A stretch of DNA of 49,029 nucleotides from Rubrivivax sp. (GTDB taxonomy: Bacteria; Pseudomonadota; Gammaproteobacteria; Burkholderiales; Burkholderiaceae_C): positions 1-49,029 of the forward strand of contig JAEUPB010000019.1 of assembly GCA_016789955.1 (NCBI GenBank), read 5' to 3'. The position numbers and the translations under genes were made by a program. Positions 7,824-14,924 of this stretch are shown one piece after another (the first letter of the stretch is position 1; each line of letters begins with the position of its first letter). Under the pieces are notes generated by a model. The model searched no databases, was not told the DNA's origin, and saw only the letters and a program-made list of their open reading frames with translations.

Positions 7824-9260
7824 TCATGCCAGCAGCGTCACCATGCGCTCCTCGCTCATCTCGCGCACCGCATGATGAGGGCCTTCGCGGCCGAACCCGC
7901 TGTCCTTGCTGCCGCCGTAGGGCATGACGTCGACGCGCGAGCTCGAGGTCTCGTTGATGTGCACGCCGCCCACCTGCAGCCGCCGCGCCGCGGCGAGCGC
8001 GTCGCCGATGCGGTTGGTGAAGAAGCCGGTGGCCAGGCCGAACGGCGTCGCGTTGACGCGGTCGATCGCCTCGTCGAGCGTGTCATAGGGCACCAGCGAC
8101 ATCACCGGCCCGAACACCTCCTGGCAGCCCACCGCCATGCCGCCGTCGACGTCGGTGAGCAGCGTGGCCGGCACCACCGCGCCCACACGCGGGCCACCGG
8201 CCAGCCGCGTGGCGCCGGCAGCGACGGCGCGGTCGATCCAGGCCTCGATGCGCCGCGCCTCGCCCTCGCTGATCACCGGGCCGACCACGGTGGCCGCATC
8301 CAGCGGATCGCCGCAGGGCAGCGCGCGCACCATCGCCGCGAGGCGGTCGCGCACGGTGTCGTACACGCCGCGCTGCACCAGCAGCATCTGGATCGACGTG
8401 CACACCTGCCCCGCCTTGCGGTAGGCCGCGTTGACGATCCGGGGCAGCGCGCGGTCGAGGTCGGCATCGTCGGCGACGATCGTGTAGGCGATCGAGCCGA
8501 GTTCCATCTGCGTGCGGCGCAGGCCCGCCTTGCGCTGGATCTGCGCGCCGACCTCGGTGCTGCCGGTGAAGGCGAAGAAGCGCACGCGGGGCTCGTCGAG
8601 CAGCGCCTGCGCGGTGTCGGCGCCGCCGTGCAGCACGGTCATCAGCCCGGCGGGCAGGCCCGCGGCGAGGAGGCATTCGGCCATCACGACGGCCGCGGTG
8701 GGCGTGTACGACGACGGCTTCAGCACCACCGCATTGCCGGCCGCCAGCGCCGGCGCCACCTTGTGCGCGACGGTGTTCAGCGGCGCGTTGAAAGGCGTGA
8801 TCGCGGCCACCACGCCCAGCGGCACGCGCAGCGTGAAGCCCAGCCGGCCGGACTGGTTGGGCGCGCCCTCGATCGGCACCATCTCGCCGCAGAAGTTGCG
8901 CGCCTCCTCGGCCGAGAGCCGGAAGGTCTGCACAGCGCGCTTCAGTTCCCCAGCGCCGTCGCCGGCGGGGAAGCCGACCTCGACCTGCAGCGCGCGCACG
9001 AGGTCGTCGGCGCGCGACTCCAGCAGCGTGGCCGCGCGGTCGAGGATGGCGCCGCGCTCGTGCGGCGTGAGGCGGCTCGCGCGGTAGGCGGCGTCGGCGG
9101 CGGCCACCGCCTCGCGCACCTGCTCGCGCGAGGGCAGGTGGATCGTGGTGCAGGGCTCGAGCCGGAACTTGTCGAGCGCCTGGCGGTGCGACGCGCCCTC
9201 GCACCAGCGGCCTCCGATCAGCAGGCGGGCATCGGGCAGCGACGGCATCGGGCTCCTCAT
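7824..9260 (-). CDS. NAD(P)-dependent aldehyde dehydrogenase family protein
   Basis: A 478-residue ALDH. Visible motifs are the nucleotide-binding FTGSTEVG, the general base Glu253 in MELGS, the catalytic Cys287 in GQVCTS (34 residues apart, the usual spacing), and EVFGPV downstream. The Glu motif reads ELGS where most relatives have ELGG. It would oxidise an aldehyde to an acid in the cytosol; the aldehyde is most simply the product of the neighbouring ThDP enzyme. The gene lies 13 bases after the cupin gene and 55 bases before the ThDP gene on the same strand. An alternative start 12 bases downstream (Met5) is possible. Confidence 0.94.
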   Translation of the reverse strand: MRSPMPSLPDARLLIGGRWCEGASHRQALDKFRLEPCTTIHLPSREQVREAVAAADAAYRASRLTPHERGAILDRAATLLESRADDLVRALQVEVGFPAGDGAGELKRAVQTFRLSAEEARNFCGEMVPIEGAPNQSGRLGFTLRVPLGVVAAITPFNAPLNTVAHKVAPALAAGNAVVLKPSSYTPTAAVVMAECLLAAGLPAGLMTVLHGGADTAQALLDEPRVRFFAFTGSTEVGAQIQRKAGLRRTQMELGSIAYTIVADDADLDRALPRIVNAAYRKAGQVCTSIQMLLVQRGVYDTVRDRLAAMVRALPCGDPLDAATVVGPVISEGEARRIEAWIDRAVAAGATRLAGGPRVGAVVPATLLTDVDGGMAVGCQEVFGPVMSLVPYDTLDEAIDRVNATPFGLATGFFTNRIGDALAAARRLQVGGVHINETSSSRVDVMPYGGSKDSGFGREGPHHAVREMSEERMVTLLA

Positions 9261-9273
9261 CGCGGGGCGGCCG

Positions 9274-9666
9274 CTAGACGGGCGCCTCGCCGTCCTCGAC
9301 CGGGGTCGTGACGACGAAGAACACCAGCGGCACCGTGCCCTGGTTCGTGAAGCCGTGCGTGATGCCCGGTGGCACGAACACGTAGTCGTGCGGGCGCATC
9401 AGCACGGGCTTGCCGTCCAGCGTCAGCACGCCCTCGCCCTCGATCACGTAGTAGGCCTGCTCCTGCACCTGGTGCACGTGCTCCTGCACATGGGCCATCG
9501 GCTGGTAGCACGAGATGCGGAAGTCGATGCGCCGCGAGCCGCAGGTCTCGGGGCGCACCAGCGCCTTCGACAGCGCGCCGCCGAAGTGCCCCGGGTACTG
9601 CTGCCAGGGGATCATCGCCATCGGGCTCACGAAGGCCTCGCGGGGGGAACGGTCGTTCACGCTCAT
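9274..9666 (-). CDS. small cupin-domain protein
   Basis: A 130-residue single-domain cupin and the first gene of the minus-strand operon. Cupin motif 1 is seen as His63, His65 and Glu69 in EHVHQVQEQ with VIEGEG following; motif 2 is PPGITHGFTN with its His. These residues normally bind a divalent metal. Such proteins act as isomerases, oxygenases or ligand-sensing proteins, and the exact role is not readable. Being the promoter-proximal gene of a catabolic operon, it may act on the operon's substrate. Its start faces the 184-bp control region. Confidence 0.9.
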   Translation of the reverse strand: MSVNDRSPREAFVSPMAMIPWQQYPGHFGGALSKALVRPETCGSRRIDFRISCYQPMAHVQEHVHQVQEQAYYVIEGEGVLTLDGKPVLMRPHDYVFVPPGITHGFTNQGTVPLVFFVVTTPVEDGEAPV

Positions 9667-9720
9667 GTCGGCACGCCGGAAGTGACGCGATGCAGTCTAT
9701 GAACCGGCGCGGCTTGCGGG

Positions 9721-9825
9721 AACTACCGATTTCCGACGGCCCCTATCGCGCTCGCTTATAGCCACGGAAGCGCCGCGGCCGGGGCCATCGTGCGCGCTTA
9801 TAGCCGCTGAAGGAAATCGGTAGTT
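9721..9825. repeat. 14-bp perfect inverted repeat bracketing the divergent control region
   Basis: aactaccgatttcc at 9721-9734 is matched exactly in reverse complement at 9812-9825, 77 bases apart. The two arms bracket both GCTTATAGCC elements. It lies between the cupin start (9666, - strand) and the next start (9851, + strand), so each promoter would carry one identical arm. The arms could be binding sites for a second regulator or the ends of a symmetric duplicated promoter. Confidence 0.85.
9745..9805 (+). promoter_or_regulatory. pair of LTTR-type elements spaced 42 bp
   Basis: Two 19-mers at 9745-9763 and 9787-9805 agree at 17 positions and both read ATCG-N7-CTTATAGCC. Both share GCTTATAGCC and the AT(A/C)-N9-TAT layout with the site at 2564-2582. 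Their start-to-start spacing of 42 bases equals four helical turns, placing both on the same DNA face, as expected for the two dimers of an LTTR tetramer. The first copy also forms CTAT-N11-ATAG (9743-9761). Binding by the LysR protein encoded at 2601 is inferred. Confidence 0.5.
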
Positions 9826-9850
9826 TTCTCGCGCAGGGCCCCCCCGTAGG

Positions 9851-10747
9851 ATGCCCCGCGACATGAGGCTGGCCGTGTTCACGAAGAACCGCTCGAACCC
9901 CGCTTACGCCGCGGCGCGGCTGGGCGCGGAGCGTGTGGCAGCACGCCTCGGGGCCGAGGTGCGGCACTACGTGCCCGAGACGCCCGACGACCCGGTGCAG
10001 CAGGGAGCGCTGGTGCTGCAGGCGTTGCAGGAACATCCCGATGCCTTCGTCTTCACGCCCGTGCACCCGACGCGCGTGAACACCGCGATCGCCGCGGTGC
10101 GTGCGGCCGGCGTGCCGATCTTCGGCTTCGTCAACCGCATGGACCCGGGCATCGCCGTGTCCTACGTCGGATCGTCGGATGCCCACCTCGCGCGCGACAT
10201 CGCGGCCCGGCTCGCGGCCCACCTGGGCGGTCGCGGCCGCATCGTCGTGGTCGAGGGCCCGGCCGAGTCGGTGACCAGCCGCGAGCGCAGCGCCGCGTTC
10301 GACGACGTGCTCGCGCGCCACCCCGGGCTGGAGGTGGTGGCGCGCTGCAGCGGCGAATACCTGCGCGAGCCGGCGCGGCTCGCGTTCGACCGCGTGCTGG
10401 CCGCGCAGCCCCGCATCGACGGCGTGCTGGCCGCCAACGACATCATGGCCATCGGCGTGCTCGACGCGCTGGCCGCGGCCGGGCGCGACGCAGCGGTCGT
10501 CGGCGTCAACGCGATCCCCGAGGCCATCGCGGCGATCCTCGCCGGGCGCATGCTGGCCACCGCCGACTTCAACGCGATGCAGATGGCGGCACTGGCCACC
10601 GAGTGCGCGATCCGCCATCTGCGCGGCGAGCGCGTGCCGGCCGACATCGAGCTGCCGGTGGCCATCGTCGACCGCCACAACGCCGAGGCCTGGGACCGCC
10701 CCTACGAGCAGCGCCCGCTGGCCACGCTCGACGAGGTGGTGGCGTGA
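9851..10747 (+). CDS. ribose-binding-protein-like (Peripla_BP_4 fold) protein without signal peptide
   Basis: A 298-residue protein of the periplasmic-binding-protein type 1 fold. It starts directly with the first beta strand (RLAVFTKNRSNPAY), and shows FTPVHPTRVNTAIAAVRAAGVPIFGF, the hinge-region segment RIDGVLAANDIMAIG and VVGVNAIPEAI, as in sugar ABC receptors. It has neither an N-terminal export signal nor a LacI-type helix-turn-helix. A longer start is excluded by an in-frame TAG at 9821-9823; an internal ATG at 9863 is an alternative. As read it should stay in the cytosol. It shares the GTGA overlap with the following Bug gene, so the two are translationally coupled. A cytosolic small-molecule sensor or carrier is possible. 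Confidence 0.88.
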   Translation: MPRDMRLAVFTKNRSNPAYAAARLGAERVAARLGAEVRHYVPETPDDPVQQGALVLQALQEHPDAFVFTPVHPTRVNTAIAAVRAAGVPIFGFVNRMDPGIAVSYVGSSDAHLARDIAARLAAHLGGRGRIVVVEGPAESVTSRERSAAFDDVLARHPGLEVVARCSGEYLREPARLAFDRVLAAQPRIDGVLAANDIMAIGVLDALAAAGRDAAVVGVNAIPEAIAAILAGRMLATADFNAMQMAALATECAIRHLRGERVPADIELPVAIVDRHNAEAWDRPYEQRPLATLDEVVA

Positions 10748-11703
10748 AGCGCCGTTCGCTGCTCGCGGGCCTCGCGATGGCCGCACCCGCGCTGGCCCGG
10801 GCCCAGGCCTGGCCGATGCGGCCGGTGCGGCTGGTGGTGCCGTTCGCCCCGGCGGGCATCGCCGACATCCTCGGCCGGCAGCTGGCCGAGCCATTGGCCA
10901 CGCTGTGGGGCCAGCAGGTCGTGGTGGAGAACAAGGCCGGCGCCAGCGGCCACATCGGCGCGGCCGAGGTCGCGCGCGCGGCGGGCGACGGCCACACGCT
11001 GATGGTCGGCACGATCGGCATCCACGCCGCCTATGCGAGCTACCGCAAGCTCGCCTACAAGCCTGCCGAGGAGCTGCGGCCGATCACGATCCTCGCCGAG
11101 GCGGCCAACGTCGTCGTCGTGCCCGCGGCGTCGCCCTACCGCAGCTTCGCGGAGCTGCTCGCCGACGCGAAGGCGCAGCCCGAGAAGCTGCGCTACGGCA
11201 CGGCAGGCCCGGGGTCGTCGGTGCACATGGTCACCGCGCTGTTCGAGCTGATGAGCGGCGTGCGCATGACGCACGTGCCGTACAAGGGCAGCGGACCGGC
11301 GCTGGTGGATCTGATCGGCGGCCAGATCGACGTGATGTTCGAGAACATCGGCTCGGGCATGGTGCACATCAGGAGCGGCAAGCTGCGCGCGCTGGCCGTC
11401 ACCGGCCCGCAGCGCGAGCCCACGCTGTCCGACGTGCCTACCGTGGCCGAGGCGGGCGTGCCGGGCTATGCCGGCACGTCCTGGTGGACGGTGGCGGCAC
11501 CGCGCTCGCTGCCCGACGCGCTGGCGCTGCGCATCCAGCAGGACCTGCGGCGCGTGCTGCTCGTGCCCGAGCAGCGTGCCAAGTTCGACGCCTCGGGCGT
11601 GCGCCCGGTGCTCAACGCCCCGGCCGAGGCCGCGGCCTTCTTCGCCAGCGAGACGGCGAAGTGGAACCGCGTCATCGAGGCCGCCAAGCTGCAACTGGAC
11701 TGA
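10744..11703 (+). CDS. Bug/TctC-family periplasmic solute receptor (tandem copy 1)
   Basis: 319 residues starting at GTG 10744, whose GTGA overlaps the previous stop. This start yields a signal peptide MKRRSLLAGLAMAAPALARA with an ARA cleavage site near residue 20, so it is preferred over longer forms. Mature hallmarks are VVPFAPAGIAD, HVPYKGSGPALVDLIGGQID and DVPTVAEAGVPGY. It is clearly similar to the gene that follows, sharing the GIAD(I/L)LGR, HVPYKGS and DVPT(V/I)AE(A/S)GVPGY blocks, so the pair arose by tandem duplication. Ligand unknown. No TctAB permease is present; the operon instead continues into Liv-type ABC genes. Confidence 0.93.
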   Translation: MKRRSLLAGLAMAAPALARAQAWPMRPVRLVVPFAPAGIADILGRQLAEPLATLWGQQVVVENKAGASGHIGAAEVARAAGDGHTLMVGTIGIHAAYASYRKLAYKPAEELRPITILAEAANVVVVPAASPYRSFAELLADAKAQPEKLRYGTAGPGSSVHMVTALFELMSGVRMTHVPYKGSGPALVDLIGGQIDVMFENIGSGMVHIRSGKLRALAVTGPQREPTLSDVPTVAEAGVPGYAGTSWWTVAAPRSLPDALALRIQQDLRRVLLVPEQRAKFDASGVRPVLNAPAEAAAFFASETAKWNRVIEAAKLQLD

Positions 11704-11709
11704 CCGACC

Positions 11710-12687
11710 ATGCACCGCCGCACCGTCCTCGCGCTCGCCGCCGCCTCGGCGGTTTGGCCGACATGGCCCGCGCGGGCCCAGGGCGCGGCCGACTACCCGA
11801 ACAAGCCGGTGCGCCTGGTGGTGCCCTACGCGCCCGGCGGCATCGCCGACCTGCTCGGCCGGCTCGTCGCCGAGAAGCTGGGCACGATGTGGAAGCAGCC
11901 GGTGGTGGTGGAGAACCGGCCCGGCGCCGGCGGGCACGTGGGCGCGGAGCAGGTGGCCAAGGGTCCGCCGGACGGGCACACGCTGGTGCTCGCCACCATC
12001 GCCCACAACGGCGCCGCGAGCATGTACCGCGGCCTGAAGTACGACCCCGCGGTCGACCTCGTGCCCGCGGTGCTGGTGGCCGAGAGCGCCGGCGTGCTGA
12101 TCGTGCACCCGTCGGTGTCCGCGAAGACGGTGCCCGAGTTCATCGCGCTGGCCAAGGCGCAGCCCGGGCGGCTGGCGTACGCGTCGGCCGGCAACGGCTC
12201 GGCCATCCACATGGCCACCGAGCTCTTCAAGTTCTCCACCGGCACCGACCTGATGCACGTGCCGTACAAGGGCAGCACGCCGGCGATGGCCGACCTGCTG
12301 TCGGGCCAGGTGCAGCTGATGTTCGAGAACATCATGACCGCGCACCCGCAGATCAAGGCCGGCAAGGTGCGTGCGCTCGGCGTCACCGGCCGCTCGCGCA
12401 ACGCCAGCCTGCCCGACGTGCCGACCATCGCCGAGAGCGGCGTGCCCGGCTACGCGGCCGAGCCCTGGTACACGATCTCGGTGGCGCGCGGCACGCCGCC
12501 CGACGTGCTGCGCAAGCTCAACGCCGACCTGAACACCGCGCTGAAGTCGCCCGACCTGGCGCAGCGCTGGGAGAGCCTGGGCGTGACGCCGCTGGGCGGC
12601 ACGCTGGAAGACGCTGCGCGGCGCAATGCCGCCGAGGCGGAGCGCTGGGCGCGCGTGATCCAGGCTGCACGCATCCAGGCCGACTGA
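11710..12687 (+). CDS. Bug/TctC-family periplasmic solute receptor (tandem copy 2)
   Basis: 325 residues, with signal peptide MHRRTVLALAAASAVWP ending in ARA near residue 23. Family motifs are VVPYAPGGIADLLGR, HVPYKGSTPAMADLLSGQ and DVPTIAESGVPGY. It starts 6 bases after copy 1. Like copy 1 it has an MFEN segment (QLMFENIM here) after the pocket loop. It precedes a Liv-type ABC receptor by 68 bases. Two Bug receptors ahead of an ABC importer could widen ligand capture or act in sensing. Confidence 0.94.
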   Translation: MHRRTVLALAAASAVWPTWPARAQGAADYPNKPVRLVVPYAPGGIADLLGRLVAEKLGTMWKQPVVVENRPGAGGHVGAEQVAKGPPDGHTLVLATIAHNGAASMYRGLKYDPAVDLVPAVLVAESAGVLIVHPSVSAKTVPEFIALAKAQPGRLAYASAGNGSAIHMATELFKFSTGTDLMHVPYKGSTPAMADLLSGQVQLMFENIMTAHPQIKAGKVRALGVTGRSRNASLPDVPTIAESGVPGYAAEPWYTISVARGTPPDVLRKLNADLNTALKSPDLAQRWESLGVTPLGGTLEDAARRNAAEAERWARVIQAARIQAD

Positions 12688-12755
12688 ACGGCCCCGCCGC
12701 CAGACGCACCCGACGAGTCGATCCCCACGACCCCGCACCGACGAGGAGACACCCC

Positions 12756-14003
12756 ATGAGCCACCGTCCGCCCACCCGTCGCCGACTGCTGCAGGGCGGC
12801 GCCGCCCTCGCCGGGGCTGGCGCCCTCGGCGCCCCCGCGCTGCTGCTCGCGCAGAGCGGGCCCATCAAGATCGGCCACCTGACGCCGATGACCGGCTTCC
12901 TCGGCGCGCTCGGGGAGTACGCGGTGCAGGGCATGCGCATGGCCGTGGAGGAGCTCAACGCCGCCGGTGGCGTGAACGGGCGCCCCTTCGAGCTGCTGAC
13001 CGAGGACTCGGTGAACCCGCAGGTGGCCAGCAGCAAGGCGCAGCGCATGATCGAGCGCGACGGCGTGGCGCTGTTGTGCGGCGAGATCAGCTCGGCCTCG
13101 GCGCTGACCATCTCGCAGGTGGCGGCGCGCAACCGCAAGCTCTTCCTCAGCATCGGCGCGCGCTCCGACACGCTGCGCGGCAAGGACTGCAACCGCTACA
13201 CCTTTCACGTCGACATCCCGGTGACGGTGATGGTCAAGGCGGTGGGCCAGGCGCTGCTGCGCGACAAGCTGGTGCAGGGCAAGAAGATCTTCAGCCTGAC
13301 CTCCGACTACCTGTTCGGCCACGACCTCGCCAAGGTGGCCAAGGCGTTCTACGCCGCCAACGGGGCCACCAGCGTCGGCGACGAGCTGGTCGCCACCGAC
13401 CTCACCGACTTCAGCCCGTTCCTGCTGAAGATCCGCCAGGCGCGCCCCGACGTGGTCTCGACCAACCTCGGCGGCAACCAGGTCACGAACTTCGTCAAGC
13501 AGTACGCCGAGTTCGGGCTGCCGTACCCGGTGGTGGGCTTCAACCTGAACACCGCCGATGCGTGGGCGGCCGGCGAGGGCAACCTCGGCGGCATCTGGCC
13601 GACGGTGTGGCACCACGAGTTGAAGACGCCGGGCACGCAAGCCTTCGTGGCCGCGTTCCAGAAGAAGTACAACCGACTGCCGGAGAACCACGCGTGGATC
13701 GAGTACGTCTCGATGAAGATCCTCGCCCAGGCGATGCGCGAGACCAGGGGCGCCGAGACCGACAAGCTGATCGCCTACTTCGAGAGCGAGGCCAAGTTCG
13801 ACCTGCTGAAGTCGCGGCCGGGCTACTTCCGCGCCTGGGACCACCAGCTCATGCAGGAGGCCTACCCGTTCACCGTCAAGCCCAAGGGGCAGGCGAAGCA
13901 CAAGCAGGACTTCCTGCTCTTCGGCGAGCCGGTGCCGGGGCCCAACGAGCCGCTCGAACTGCTCGCGCCGACGAAGGCCGAGAACACCTGCAACATGGCC
14001 TGA
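12756..14003 (+). CDS. Liv/urea-type ABC transporter substrate-binding protein, Tat-like leader
   Basis: A 415-residue periplasmic binding protein of the branched-chain amino acid/amide type (Peripla_BP_6). The leader contains TRRRLLQGG followed by a hydrophobic stretch ending at LLAQ, which resembles a twin-arginine signal. The mature part begins PIKIGHLTPMTGFLG and includes LNAAGGVNGRPFEL, typical of this family. The start at 12756 has GAGGAGA upstream. The protein would deliver ligand to the LivH/fused LivMGF complex encoded next. A GC-rich hairpin lies in the 45 bases between this gene and livH. Confidence 0.93.
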   Translation: MSHRPPTRRRLLQGGAALAGAGALGAPALLLAQSGPIKIGHLTPMTGFLGALGEYAVQGMRMAVEELNAAGGVNGRPFELLTEDSVNPQVASSKAQRMIERDGVALLCGEISSASALTISQVAARNRKLFLSIGARSDTLRGKDCNRYTFHVDIPVTVMVKAVGQALLRDKLVQGKKIFSLTSDYLFGHDLAKVAKAFYAANGATSVGDELVATDLTDFSPFLLKIRQARPDVVSTNLGGNQVTNFVKQYAEFGLPYPVVGFNLNTADAWAAGEGNLGGIWPTVWHHELKTPGTQAFVAAFQKKYNRLPENHAWIEYVSMKILAQAMRETRGAETDKLIAYFESEAKFDLLKSRPGYFRAWDHQLMQEAYPFTVKPKGQAKHKQDFLLFGEPVPGPNEPLELLAPTKAENTCNMA

Positions 14004-14017
14004 CCGGGTGACCCGCC

Positions 14018-14041
14018 GGCGCGGCGCCCGGCCGCCGCGCC
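14018..14041 (+). other. 9-bp GC hairpin between receptor and permease genes
   Basis: ggcgcggcg (14018-14026) and cgccgcgcc (14033-14041) form a perfect 9-bp stem with a 6-base loop. It lies 15 bases after the receptor stop. There is no following T tract, so it is unlikely to be a strong intrinsic terminator. In binding-protein operons such stems protect the upstream message and raise receptor over permease levels; that role is inferred here. Confidence 0.6.
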
Positions 14042-14048
14042 CCTCCAC

Positions 14049-14924
14049 ATGCAACTCGTCTTCCTGCTGGAGCAGGTCGTCAACGGCCTGGTCCTCGGTG
14101 GCTACTACCTGCTGCTCGCGCTGGGCCTGTCGCTGATCTTCAGCGTCGGCGGCGTCGTCAACCTCGCGCACGGTGCCTTCTACGCGCTGGGCGCGTACCT
14201 GTCGCTGGAGGTCGGGCAGCGCCTGGGCTGGGGCGCGGGCGTCGCGATCTCGCCGGTGCTGGTGGGGCTGCTCGGCGTGCTGTTCGAGCGGCTGCTGCTG
14301 CGCCGCTTCTACACCGCCGACCCCATCCTGAGCCTGCTCGTCACCTTCGGGCTGGCGCTGCTGGCCGAGCAGGCGATCCGAATGCTGTGGGGCGCGGCGC
14401 CGCGCCCGTCGACGATGCCGCCGGAGTTCAAGGGCAACGTGCTGCTGGGCGAGATGATGTTCTCGCGCTACCGCCTCTTCCTGCTCGGCGTGGTGGTGGC
14501 GCTGATGACGGCGCTGTGGCTGCTGCTGCACAAGACCGCCTTCGGCCGCGTGGTGCGCGCCGGCGTGCAGCGGCCCGACATGGTGGCGGCGCTGGGCATC
14601 CGGCTGCAGCCGTACATGACGGCGATCGTCGTGCTGGGCGTGGCCACCGCCGCGCTGGGCGGCGCGCTGTTCGGCCCGATCACGATCGTGCACCCGGCGA
14701 TGGGCACCGAGATCATGACGGTGGCCTTCGTCGTAGTCGTGATCGGCGGCCTGGGCAGCTTCTGGGGCGTGGTGCTGGCGGCGCTGCTGGTGGGCGTGGT
14801 GCGCGGCGTCACGATCCACTTCCTGCCCGCGGCCGGCGAGGCGTCGATGTACGTGCTGATGTTCCTGGTGCTGATGTTCCGGCCGCGCGGCCTGCTGGGC
14901 GAGCGCATCGAGCGCTTCGAATGA
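14049..14924 (+). CDS. livH: Liv-type ABC transporter permease LivH
   Basis: A 291-residue integral membrane permease of the LivH family. It is hydrophobic throughout, starting MQLVFLLEQVVNGLVLGGYYLLLALGLSLIF-like with GVVNLAHGAFYALGAY as the family signature near residues 38-55. The cytoplasmic coupling segment TAFGRVVRAGVQRPDMVAALG lies in the middle and the C terminus ends RPRGLLGERIERFE. The stop overlaps the start of the LivMGF fusion by 4 bases (ATGA at 14921-14924). It should pair with the permease half of that fusion to form the membrane channel. Confidence 0.95.
   Translation: MQLVFLLEQVVNGLVLGGYYLLLALGLSLIFSVGGVVNLAHGAFYALGAYLSLEVGQRLGWGAGVAISPVLVGLLGVLFERLLLRRFYTADPILSLLVTFGLALLAEQAIRMLWGAAPRPSTMPPEFKGNVLLGEMMFSRYRLFLLGVVVALMTALWLLLHKTAFGRVVRAGVQRPDMVAALGIRLQPYMTAIVVLGVATAALGGALFGPITIVHPAMGTEIMTVAFVVVVIGGLGSFWGVVLAALLVGVVRGVTIHFLPAAGEASMYVLMFLVLMFRPRGLLGERIERFE

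Noticed and set aside
9697-9882. Small minus-strand frame across the divergent control region
   Set aside because: It overlaps the inverted repeat and LTTR elements and the start of the sugar-receptor-like gene, and has no ribosome site or recognisable feature.
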